A stretch of DNA of 64,000 nt from assembly GCA_045604405.1 (NCBI GenBank), contig JAZUNZ010000018.1, forward strand, positions 1 through 64,000, given 5' to 3'. Origin of the DNA: UMGS1649 sp045604405. GTDB lineage: Bacteria; Bacillota; Clostridia; TANB77; CAG-465. The first letter of the stretch is position 1. Each line of letters starts with the position of its first letter. A program made the translations under genes and the position numbers. This document shows positions 23,410 to 30,326 of the stretch, one piece after another. A model generated the notes under the pieces. That model saw nothing but the letters and a program-made list of their open reading frames with translations, searched no databases and was not told the origin of the DNA.

Positions 23410-23797
23410 ACGTTAAAAATAGATGATAATTAAAAGTGATTATGGATAATATAAACGGCGTGTATATTGCTAAAAAGAAAGACTATTATGGAGAAATAAA
23501 TTGATAAATTAATTAATAAACACTTAAACAAACAATTTAAATTTATTCAGTCATATAGTACCGTATAATTATCATTAAACCTTATGGTTAGTAAGTACCA
23601 TACTATGCTTCTACAGTACGCTGGTGGAAACTGGCACCGCATCTTGGTAGCTAAGCTATCAGGGTTGGCGTTGTAGATGTGATCAGAGGCTCGTCTACAC
23701 AGCTATAGTAATATATCCGAAACAACCCACGTAAGAATATGAAACCAATAAATTAATAATAATACAACCTTGTTATTTTCAAGGTTGTATTATTTTA
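23410..23797 (+). ncRNA. Candidate structured non-coding RNA, about 385 nt
   Basis: No protein-coding ORF is credible here, yet the segment has its own promoter and an ideal terminator. Local stems: TATGGT (23583-23588) with ACCATA (23597-23602); GGTG (23623-23626) with CACC (23635-23638); GGTAGCT (23646-23652) with AGCTATC (23654-23660); TGTAGA (23672-23677) with TCTACA (23694-23699); and GGGTTG (23662-23667) with CAACCC (23723-23728), closing a multi-branched domain. The 3' half (23580-23730) is more GC-rich than the flanks. It matches neither RNase P nor tmRNA nor SRP RNA as far as I can read. Function unknown. Confidence 0.6.
23761..23797. terminator. Terminator shared by the RNA and tmcAL
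   Basis: Perfect 12-bp stem (23761-23772 and 23780-23791), loop TTATTTT, then ATTTTATT. The stop codon of the convergent minus-strand gene (23779-23781) sits inside it. Confidence 0.85.
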
Positions 23798-24978
23798 TTC
23801 GTATAGTCCATATTATCCGCGTTATAAAGATTGTTTGCAAGAATATCTAATTTAATACTTTCTTGGATATCTTCATTAAGACTTTGTAATATGTCGTCTG
23901 TAACTTTAGTTATAACAGCATTTTTAGCATTGCTAGAAATTTTAGATAAAAGTTCAAGACTACTTTCCTTAACTTTTAAAATTCTGGCATAATTTACGTC
24001 CTTTAGTTTTATATATTTTTCTTTTGTTATTCCAAGTAAAACATATATGCAAATTCTTTTAATTTTACTTAAAGTATAGCGTTTACTCTTAACACTGAAT
24101 ATGAATTGCTCGTAGCTATTACAAGTAAGAGCTTGTTTATATAATTTATTTTCTAACCCCTCGGTAACTTCATGGATTTCTTTAAGTCCATTGGTATTTA
24201 ATTTAATAATGGTATATTTTAAATTTTGCCATAAATCTTCGTTTAGATAAAATTTGTTGTTTTGTAAATAATTATAAGTGTTGGATGGTATACAATTAGA
24301 AATTTTGTTTAGTTTTTCATCAACAGTTAAATCTGGTGCGGAAAGTGCTGTTCTGATGCTTGTAGAGCTTGCATATGCGCCTACATTTGTTATTTCTTTG
24401 TCATTATGACTAGATTGTAATCTATGAACCAAAACGGGCTTAATTTTGCTTTTAAGGGCAATTAAAGCCTTTAAATATTCTATAGCAAGAATATTATTTG
24501 GTAGAGTAAAATCATCTGCGTTATTTATAAATTGGCTTAAAGATTTACTGTATGCCTCACCACTATTTAGCCCTTGTTTAGACAATAATTTAGTATTAGC
24601 TATAATGGTATCTTTGTTAGCGATATATGTTTTTGCTACTTGTTCTAGATTATAAATATTATCTGATTCAGCACCAAAAGCTAGATGAGAGATAATACCT
24701 AGGCTATTTAATATATTCACAGCACCAAAAGCAAAATTTTCTGCGCTAGATATAGCATAAATAGTTGGGAGTTCTATAACCATATCTGCACCATTTTGTA
24801 TAGCGATTCTAGCTTTTTCAAATTTGTTTATAACAGAAATGTTTCCTTGCTCCGTAAAACTTCCAGACATTATTACTATAACATAGTCTGCATTAGAGAG
24901 CTCTTTAGCTTTTTTTATGTTATATATATGTCCATTGTGCATTGGGTTATATTCTGCTATTATACCAACAACATTCAT
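23779..24978 (-). CDS. tmcAL: tRNA(Met) cytidine acetate ligase TmcAL
   Basis: 399 residues, matching B. subtilis YlbM. The enzyme uses ATP and acetate to make N4-acetylcytidine at the elongator tRNA-Met wobble position. The N-terminus carries the HxGH nucleotidyl motif (NPMHNGHIYNI), then IMSGSFTEQGNISVINKFEKA (first part of the ISVINK signature), and FGAESDN. AAAGGAG is upstream of the ATG, and the stop is TGA. Its promoter shares the -10 region with the divergent rnhA gene. Confidence 0.93.
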   Translation of the reverse strand: MNVVGIIAEYNPMHNGHIYNIKKAKELSNADYVIVIMSGSFTEQGNISVINKFEKARIAIQNGADMVIELPTIYAISSAENFAFGAVNILNSLGIISHLAFGAESDNIYNLEQVAKTYIANKDTIIANTKLLSKQGLNSGEAYSKSLSQFINNADDFTLPNNILAIEYLKALIALKSKIKPVLVHRLQSSHNDKEITNVGAYASSTSIRTALSAPDLTVDEKLNKISNCIPSNTYNYLQNNKFYLNEDLWQNLKYTIIKLNTNGLKEIHEVTEGLENKLYKQALTCNSYEQFIFSVKSKRYTLSKIKRICIYVLLGITKEKYIKLKDVNYARILKVKESSLELLSKISSNAKNAVITKVTDDILQSLNEDIQESIKLDILANNLYNADNMDYTNKIIQP

Positions 24979-24988
24979 AGTGTACTCC

Positions 24989-25017
24989 TTTACATTGTTT
25001 TTAACTTATTATATAAT
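24989..25017 (+). promoter_or_regulatory. Rightward promoter of rnhA
   Basis: TTTACA (24989-24994), 17 bp, TATAAT (25012-25017). The -10 overlaps the -10 of the opposite promoter almost completely. Confidence 0.7.
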
Positions 25018-25041
25018 ACCATAAAAGCGAAAGTTTAGCAA
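25013..25041 (-). promoter_or_regulatory. Leftward promoter of tmcAL
   Basis: On the minus strand TTGCTA (25041-25036), 17 bp, TATTAT (25018-25013). It faces the rnhA promoter. Confidence 0.6.
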
Positions 25042-25056
25042 TAAATGGAGGTTGTC

Positions 25057-26100
25057 ATGGAAAAGACAAATGTAACGATATATACTGATGGGGCATGTAG
25101 TGGAAATCCAGGTCCTGGAGGATATGCTGCTATAATAATGTTAGAGGATAACAAAAAAGAAATGTTTGGAGCTGAGCTAAGTACTACAAATAACAGAATG
25201 GAACTAAGAGCTGCTATAGAAGGACTAAAAACACTAAAAAGACCATGTAAGGTTACGCTATATTCAGATAGTGCATATCTTGTAAATGCATATAACAATA
25301 ATTGGGTAGTAGGCTGGAAGAAAAAAGGCTGGAAAAACTCTAGTGGTGAGCAAGTAAAAAATATAGATTTATGGCAAGAAATTGAAGCTCTAAGACAAGT
25401 GCATGATGTAACTTTTGTAAAGGTAAAAGGCCATGCAGATAATGAATTTAATAACAGATGTGATGAGCTTGCGGTAGCAGCTATTACAAAATTACAAAAA
25501 GGAGAACTTATATCCAAAAGGCAAGAAACAGAAGTGCAAAGAGTATTTGGTAACTTACCTACATTTGAAACAGAAAGACTAAGAATAAGACTGTTTAAGG
25601 AATCTGACGCAAATGATTTGTTTGAATACTGTTCAGATGAGCAAGTTACACGATATTTACCTTTTGAAACATATATCAATATAACTGAAGCTATAGATAG
25701 AATTAAATTTTGCTTAGAAGGATACAAAACTATAGACAAACCAATTCTTTGGGCAATAGAGTATAAAGAAAATGGTAAACAGATAGGTAGCATAGATTTT
25801 GTTCATTGGTATGAGCAAGATAAAGTAGCAGAGATTGGATATGCTTTAAACAAAAAGTATTGGAATATGGGGATAATGACAGAAGCCTTACAAACTATAA
25901 TAAAATTTGGTTTTGAAAAAATGGGCTTAAATAGAATTGAAATTCGTTGTGACGAAAGAAATATAGCTTCAGCCAGAGTAATGGAGAAAAATGGACTAAA
26001 ATATGAAGGAACGTTAAGACAAAAGAAATTTCAAAAAGGTGAATTTATATCTTTAAAGCTATACTCTATACTAAAAGAAGAATACGAGAAAATAGGTTAA
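25057..26100 (+). CDS. rnhA: RNase HI fused to a GNAT acetyltransferase
   Basis: 347 residues. Residues 1-148 are RNase HI: TDGACSGNPGPGGYA with the first Asp, NNRMELRA with Glu, SDSAYLVNAY with Asp and KGHADNEFNNRCDELA with His and Asp, so the active site is complete. After a linker at about 150-165 comes a RimJ/RimL-type GNAT acetyltransferase (TERLRIRLFKESDANDL, EIGYALNKKYWNMGIMTEAL with the acetyl-CoA loop, and NIASARVMEKNGLKYEGTLR). RNase HI removes RNA from RNA-DNA hybrids; the acetyl acceptor is unknown. ATG 25057 follows TGGAGG at five bases. A terminator overlaps the following gene's ribosome site. Confidence 0.88.
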   Translation: MEKTNVTIYTDGACSGNPGPGGYAAIIMLEDNKKEMFGAELSTTNNRMELRAAIEGLKTLKRPCKVTLYSDSAYLVNAYNNNWVVGWKKKGWKNSSGEQVKNIDLWQEIEALRQVHDVTFVKVKGHADNEFNNRCDELAVAAITKLQKGELISKRQETEVQRVFGNLPTFETERLRIRLFKESDANDLFEYCSDEQVTRYLPFETYINITEAIDRIKFCLEGYKTIDKPILWAIEYKENGKQIGSIDFVHWYEQDKVAEIGYALNKKYWNMGIMTEALQTIIKFGFEKMGLNRIEIRCDERNIASARVMEKNGLKYEGTLRQKKFQKGEFISLKLYSILKEEYEKIG

Positions 26101-26104
26101 ACAT

Positions 26105-26145
26105 AAATCACTTAGAATGTACATAATATGTTCTAGGTGATTTTT
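26105..26145 (+). terminator. Terminator hairpin that contains the spoIIM ribosome site
   Basis: AAATCACTTAGAA (26105-26117) pairs with TTCTAGGTGATTT (26131-26143) with one wobble, then more T. The 3' arm contains TAGGTGA, the Shine-Dalgarno of spoIIM starting at 26147. Confidence 0.65.
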
Positions 26146-26146
26146 C

Positions 26147-26758
26147 ATGCTTAAGAAGTGGTTTAAAGAATATATTGAAATAAATAAAAGGGAAATTGTA
26201 ATAATTATATCTATGCTATTACTAGGAATAATTATAGGGGTAGGGGCATATATATTTTCAGCGACTGAGGTAAAAGCTTTAGCAATTTCAAGTGCAAAAC
26301 AAGTTTTCGATATTTCTAAATCTGAGACATATGTGAGTACTAATATAATTTTAAATGGAATAAAAGCCGAAATCATTTTAATAGGGGCTGTTGCAATATT
26401 TTCTGTTACACTTTTTGGCAAATGGTTAATGTATATAACCATTATGTTAAAAGGAGCAGCAATTTGTGTATACACAATAATACTATTTAATATATTTGGG
26501 CCGTTATGGGGAATAGTTACCTTTATTCTTCTTGTGTTACTGGTGAATATACTTTACATACCAGCTTTAATGTACTTAACAGTAAGCTTTTTGGAGTTAA
26601 ACTTTAATATATTTAAAGCTAAATATACTAATGTAAATGTTATGGGAATATATAAAGTGCTGCTTACAACCATTATTAGTTTTGTTGTGATGTTTTCAAG
26701 TATAGTAGTAGAACAATTAGTAAGTTCTATAGTGCTTTGCATTTATACAAAAATATAG
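26147..26758 (+). CDS. spoIIM: Stage II sporulation protein M (SpoIIM)
   Basis: 203 residues with about five membrane helices (about 18-38, 64-82, 85-108, 113-142 and 175-200). SpoIIM acts with SpoIID and SpoIIP in the DMP complex that degrades septal wall during engulfment. Family features are IGVGAYIFSA near the start and the NILYIPALMYLTVSFLEL helix. The gene precedes xerD, as SpoIIM and XerD lie near each other in many Firmicutes. The ATG is preceded by AGGTGA that can be buried in a terminator hairpin. Confidence 0.8.
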   Translation: MLKKWFKEYIEINKREIVIIISMLLLGIIIGVGAYIFSATEVKALAISSAKQVFDISKSETYVSTNIILNGIKAEIILIGAVAIFSVTLFGKWLMYITIMLKGAAICVYTIILFNIFGPLWGIVTFILLVLLVNILYIPALMYLTVSFLELNFNIFKAKYTNVNVMGIYKVLLTTIISFVVMFSSIVVEQLVSSIVLCIYTKI

Positions 26759-26859
26759 CAAAAAAGCGGCAAAATTACATTATATGGAAATATATTTATT
26801 GCTTAAAAAATAATCATATAAAATATCTCCTTGTGATTACATAAAAAAGCGAAAAAGAC

Positions 26860-26888
26860 TTGCAAAACTGTAAAAAGTAGTGTAAAAT
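26860..26888 (+). promoter_or_regulatory. Promoter of xerD
   Basis: TTGCAA (26860-26865), 17 bp, TAAAAT (26883-26888). Confidence 0.6.
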
Positions 26889-26936
26889 AGTAGCAGTTAT
26901 ATAAAATTATGTAATATAAGCTTATGGGGGTATGAA

Positions 26937-27815
26937 ATGGAACTTATAATTCAAGACTTTATAGATTACTTAGAGAGTAAACAAGTATCTAAAAACACGC
27001 TTTTATCTTACAAAAGAGATATTAGTCAACTATATGCATATTTAGAGCAGGTTGGCAAAAAAATGTTTGAAGCAACAGAGGAGGACTTAACAGCATATAT
27101 TGCATATATGCAAACATTAGAGAAGTCTAATGCAACAATTTCTAGAAATATAGCTTCTATGAAAGCTTTTTATAGATATTTGTTAAAAATAAAATTAGTA
27201 GAAAAAAATATTGCAGAAAAATTAACATCTCCAAGGGTTGAGAAAAAAGAACTATCTATACTTTCTGTAAGTGAGGTTGAAAACCTGTTGGAACAACCTA
27301 ATACAACTGACCTTAAAGGCCAAAGAGATAAGGCTATGCTTGAAGTGTTATATGCTACAGGTATAAGAGTTACGGAACTGATCTCTTTAGATTTGTCTGA
27401 CGTAAATTTAAATGCAGGACATATTAAAGTTAAGAAGAAAAATAAGGAAAGAATAATACCACTAGGAAATACGACATTAAGATTTTTAAGAGAATACGTT
27501 GAAAACGTAAGACCACTTTTAATAAAGACAGAAGAAGAACCATCTTTATTCATAAATGCAAATGGACAAAAGATGACAAGACAAGGCTTCTGGAAAATAT
27601 TAAAACAATACAAAGAACAAGCTAAAATAGATAAAGAGCTTACACCACATACAATTAGACATTCATTTGCAGTACATATGCTACAAAACGGTGCAGAAGT
27701 AAAAACAGTTCAAGAATTACTTGGACATACTGACGTAGCTTCAACTTTAATGTATACACATGTTGCAGATATGAAGGTAAGGGACGAATATTTAAAAGCT
27801 CATCCAAGAGTATAA
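26937..27815 (+). CDS. xerD: Tyrosine recombinase XerD
   Basis: 292 residues, full length. XerC/D resolve chromosome dimers at dif. The N-terminal SAM-like domain (1-85) is followed by the catalytic domain with the first Arg in YATGIRVTELISLDL, HTIRHSFAVHML (His-x-x-Arg), LLGHTDVASTLMYTHV with the second His and the Tyr nucleophile. GGGGG near the ATG serves as ribosome site. Not linked to phage genes, so it is the housekeeping copy. Confidence 0.9.
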   Translation: MELIIQDFIDYLESKQVSKNTLLSYKRDISQLYAYLEQVGKKMFEATEEDLTAYIAYMQTLEKSNATISRNIASMKAFYRYLLKIKLVEKNIAEKLTSPRVEKKELSILSVSEVENLLEQPNTTDLKGQRDKAMLEVLYATGIRVTELISLDLSDVNLNAGHIKVKKKNKERIIPLGNTTLRFLREYVENVRPLLIKTEEEPSLFINANGQKMTRQGFWKILKQYKEQAKIDKELTPHTIRHSFAVHMLQNGAEVKTVQELLGHTDVASTLMYTHVADMKVRDEYLKAHPRV

Positions 27816-27828
27816 TTTAAAAATAAAC

Positions 27829-27856
27829 AAGCGAATACATATGTATTCGCTTTTCT
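27829..27856. terminator. Palindromic terminator after xerD
   Basis: Perfect 12-bp arms AAGCGAATACAT and its complement, followed by TTTTC. Works for both strands in principle. Confidence 0.7.
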
Positions 27857-27895
27857 AAAATAAAAACAAAACATAAGAAGTGAAAGGGAAATGAT

Positions 27896-28630
27896 ATGAG
27901 AAATTTGAAATTAACTATAGAATATGATGGAACCAATTTTAGTGGCTGGCAAATACAAAAAGACAAAAGAACAGTACAAGAAGAAATTAATATTGCATTA
28001 GGAAAAGTTTTAAAAGAAGAGGTAACTGTGACTGGTTCTGGTAGAACGGATGCTGGCGTACATGCATTAGGACAGGTTGCAAATTTTAAAACAGATAAAA
28101 CAATAAAACCACAAGAGTTATTATTTGCAATAAATACAATGCTTCCCGTAGATATTGTTGTAACCAATGTAGAGGAAGTGGATGAGAGTTTTAATGCTAG
28201 AAACAGCGCAAAGAAGAAGCACTATAGATATGTAATAAATAATAGCAAATTCCCTTCAGCTTTAAATGCTTATAGAGAGTATCATTTTAAATATTTTCTA
28301 GATACAGAAGCAATGCAAATGGCAGCGGACGATTTGCTAGGAGAGCATGATTTTAAGGCTTTTTGCGCAGCAGGCAGTACAATAAAAGAGACAAAAAGAA
28401 CAATACATTTATTAAAGGTAAATAGACTAGGAGATAGAGTAATTATTGACATAGTTGGAAACGGCTTCTTGTATAATATGGTAAGAATCATAGTTGGAAC
28501 GCTTTTAGATATTGGCTCTGGAAAGCTAGATATTTGTGTTATGAAAAATATGATAGAAACTAAAGATAGAAGTTTAGGAGGCAGAACTGCGGGACCAGAA
28601 GGGTTATATTTAGTTGATGTTGAGTATTAG
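27896..28630 (+). CDS. truA: tRNA pseudouridine(38-40) synthase TruA
   Basis: 244 residues, normal. It isomerises uridines 38-40 in the anticodon stem-loop. The catalytic Asp is in GSGRTDAGVHALGQ (about residue 52), and there are KKHYRYVI and FLYNMVRIIVGTLLDIG. ATG 27896 with GAAAGGGA upstream. A long terminator palindrome follows. Confidence 0.95.
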   Translation: MRNLKLTIEYDGTNFSGWQIQKDKRTVQEEINIALGKVLKEEVTVTGSGRTDAGVHALGQVANFKTDKTIKPQELLFAINTMLPVDIVVTNVEEVDESFNARNSAKKKHYRYVINNSKFPSALNAYREYHFKYFLDTEAMQMAADDLLGEHDFKAFCAAGSTIKETKRTIHLLKVNRLGDRVIIDIVGNGFLYNMVRIIVGTLLDIGSGKLDICVMKNMIETKDRSLGGRTAGPEGLYLVDVEY

Positions 28631-28640
28631 AAGAGATATA

Positions 28641-28681
28641 AAACTAAAAACACCAAACATAATGTTTGGTGTTTTTAGTTT
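28641..28681. terminator. Long palindromic terminator after truA
   Basis: Arms of 20 bp (28641-28660 and 28662-28681) are exact complements with only one base between them. T-runs appear on both strands. The direct repeat copy begins at its last T. Confidence 0.8.
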
Positions 28682-28697
28682 ATGGTGGGAAAGACCG
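28680..28697 (+). repeat. Left copy of an 18-bp direct repeat (tRNA-Leu 3' end)
   Basis: TTATGGTGGGAAAGACCG occurs here and again at 30114-30131, where it is the 3' end of tRNA-Leu (read on the minus strand). The rest of the tRNA is missing here, as expected for an attachment site or relic. Confidence 0.75.
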
Positions 28698-28798
28698 TTA
28701 AAAAACAACCTCAAACTATTGAAAATACAAAGTTTTAGTGTTTTAAATAATGCAATTTTAATTCAAATAAGAAAAATATTATTGCAACATATCTTTAT

Positions 28799-28840
28799 TG
28801 TCAACAAAATATTTCATTAAAGTGAAACATTTTGTTGACA
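28799..28840. promoter_or_regulatory. 42-bp palindrome over the -35 of the ATPase gene
   Basis: Arms 28799-28816 and 28823-28840 match at 17 of 18 positions, each ending in TGTCAA or TTGACA. The right arm contains the -35 box. On the other strand the mirror TTGACA with TAATAT gives a possible divergent promoter. A likely operator or recombination site. Confidence 0.55.
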
Positions 28841-28863
28841 ATTCAAAAATGTTTCAGTATAAT
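28835..28863 (+). promoter_or_regulatory. Promoter of the AAA ATPase
   Basis: TTGACA (28835-28840), 17 bp, TATAAT (28858-28863): full consensus. Confidence 0.8.
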
Positions 28864-28883
28864 ATAGTTGAGGTGTACTTAAT

Positions 28884-30071
28884 ATGATATATAGAGAACA
28901 TTATATCAAACAAATAAGAGAATTTTATGATTCTGATTTGATAAAAATAATAACAGGAATTAGACGTTCAGGAAAGTCTGTTATATTAGAACAAGTAAAA
29001 GGAGAAATAGCAAATAAAACGGATAATATTATTAGTTTAAATTTTGAAGATAAAAAAGTGGTAGCTAATATATCTACGGCTGATGATATTATACAGTATG
29101 TTGAAACAAATAGAAAAGAAGGAAAATGTTATATTTTCTTAGATGAAGTACAAGTAATAGATGGTTGGCAGGAAGCTTGTAAAACGTTAAGATTATATGA
29201 TAATTCTATTTTTATTACTGGTTCAAATTCTAAATTATTATCACGAGAATTTACAAAAGAATTGAGTGGAAGGTACGTAGCCTTTAGAGTTAGACCATTT
29301 GTATATAAAGAAATATTAGAATACAGCAAAGAATTAGACAAAGAATGTTCTGTAGCGGATTATCTTGTATGGGGAGGGTTCCCAAAAAGATTAGAATTTA
29401 ATACGGAGGAAGCGGTTGTTCGTTATTTAAATGATTTGGACGAAACTATTGTAATTAATGATTTAATAAATAGATATAATATTCAAAAAGTAACTTTGTT
29501 TAAAAATATTGTTAACTTTGTTTTAAAGTCTAATGCAAGAATTATTTCTGCAAAATCAATATATAAGTATATAAGCGAGAAGTATCAAACATGTTCAATT
29601 AATACCATTATAAAATATTTAAGCTATTTGCAAGAAGCATATATTATTGAAACTGTAAAACAGTATTCACCTAAAACTAAAAGTGAACTATCGTACTATT
29701 TAAAAACATATAATGCAGATGTAAGTTTAAATTCTATTAGATGTTTAGATAATAGATATGACTTAACACACAATTTAGAGAATGTTGTATATAATGAATT
29801 GATATATATGGGATATAAAATTAATGTATATAATAATGGTGGGAAAGAGATAGATTTCTTAGCACAAAAAGATGGCAAAAAATATTATATACAGGTAGCA
29901 TATAGTGTAGCTGAAGAAAAAGCTTATGAAAGAGAATTTTCAGCGTTTAATAATGTAGATAATTTGTCGCAAAAAATAATAATAACAAATGATGATATAG
30001 ACTATTCAACAAGTGTTATAAAGCACATTAAATTAAAAGACTTTTTGATTATGGAATCATTAGAGGTTTAA
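28884..30071 (+). CDS. AAA ATPase with C-terminal DUF4143-like domain
   Basis: 395 residues. The N-terminal AAA domain has Walker A GIRRSGKS (about 26-33), Walker B CYIFLDEVQ (about 89-96), sensor ITGSNSKLLS and the conserved ELSGRY. A winged-helix segment follows and a C-terminal nuclease-like region (about 290-370, with DFLAQKDGKKYYIQVAY resembling a PD-(D/E)xK core). Such proteins are common, multicopy and poorly understood in anaerobes; they are sometimes listed as mobile or defence-linked. It is the only gene between the two copies of the tRNA-derived repeat, with its own promoter and terminator. Confidence 0.8.
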   Translation: MIYREHYIKQIREFYDSDLIKIITGIRRSGKSVILEQVKGEIANKTDNIISLNFEDKKVVANISTADDIIQYVETNRKEGKCYIFLDEVQVIDGWQEACKTLRLYDNSIFITGSNSKLLSREFTKELSGRYVAFRVRPFVYKEILEYSKELDKECSVADYLVWGGFPKRLEFNTEEAVVRYLNDLDETIVINDLINRYNIQKVTLFKNIVNFVLKSNARIISAKSIYKYISEKYQTCSINTIIKYLSYLQEAYIIETVKQYSPKTKSELSYYLKTYNADVSLNSIRCLDNRYDLTHNLENVVYNELIYMGYKINVYNNGGKEIDFLAQKDGKKYYIQVAYSVAEEKAYEREFSAFNNVDNLSQKIIITNDDIDYSTSVIKHIKLKDFLIMESLEV

Positions 30072-30086
30072 TTATTATATATATTA

Positions 30087-30111
30087 AAAAGCTACCAATA
30101 TGGTAGCTTTT
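30087..30111 (+). terminator. Terminator of the AAA ATPase gene
   Basis: AAAAGCTACCA and TGGTAGCTTTT pair over 11 bp with loop ATA. The right repeat begins three bases later. Confidence 0.75.
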
Positions 30112-30113
30112 GG

Positions 30114-30131
30114 TTATGGTGGGAAAGACCG
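30114..30131 (+). repeat. Right copy of the 18-bp direct repeat
   Basis: Same 18 bases as 28680-28697; 15 of them are the 3' end of tRNA-Leu including CCA (minus strand) and three lie beyond it. Confidence 0.8.
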
Positions 30132-30205
30132 GAATCGAACCGGTACGAGGTTTAACCCTCGCAGGATTTTAAGTCCTGTGCGTCTGCCAGTTCCGCCACT
30201 ATCCC
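30117..30205 (-). tRNA. tRNA-Leu (anticodon UAA)
   Basis: 89 nt with encoded CCA. Acceptor arm GGGATAG against CTTTCCC with one U-U mismatch, D arm GGCGG..CAGACG-type, anticodon stem CAGGA/TCCTG with loop CTTAAAA, long variable arm CGAGG/CCTCG typical of class II tRNAs, and T arm ACCGG/CCGGT with TTCGATT. It is the only tRNA gene I found. Its 3' end is duplicated 1.4 kb away. Confidence 0.95.
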
Positions 30206-30216
30206 ATGCAAGTTAT

Positions 30217-30245
30217 ATATTAACATTTTTGATGAATAAAGTCAA
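30217..30245 (-). promoter_or_regulatory. Promoter of tRNA-Leu
   Basis: On the minus strand TTGACT (30245-30240), 17 bp, TAATAT (30222-30217), about 12 bases before the tRNA. Confidence 0.7.
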
Positions 30246-30326
30246 GAAAATTTTTAAAAATATTTTCATTAAAGTATAATTTCTTCCTTTTAACCATATA
30301 TTGTAACAAGAATGAGGGGGAATATT

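Noticed and set aside
23620..23645. T-box-like element (GGTGG ... ACCGC)
   Set aside because: The letters recall a T-box, but the order and spacing differ, no specifier stem I could assign precedes it, and no regulated gene lies downstream on the same strand.
23779..24978. Recoded TGA (Trp) in this low-GC genome
   Set aside because: tmcAL ends with TGA at the expected length and Trp codons in conserved proteins are TGG, so the standard code holds.
26937..27815. Prophage or integron integrase
   Set aside because: Length, motif set and the spoIIM neighbour fit housekeeping XerD; no phage structural genes are near.
28680..28697. A second functional tRNA-Leu
   Set aside because: Only the last 15 bases of the tRNA are present; the arms and anticodon are missing.
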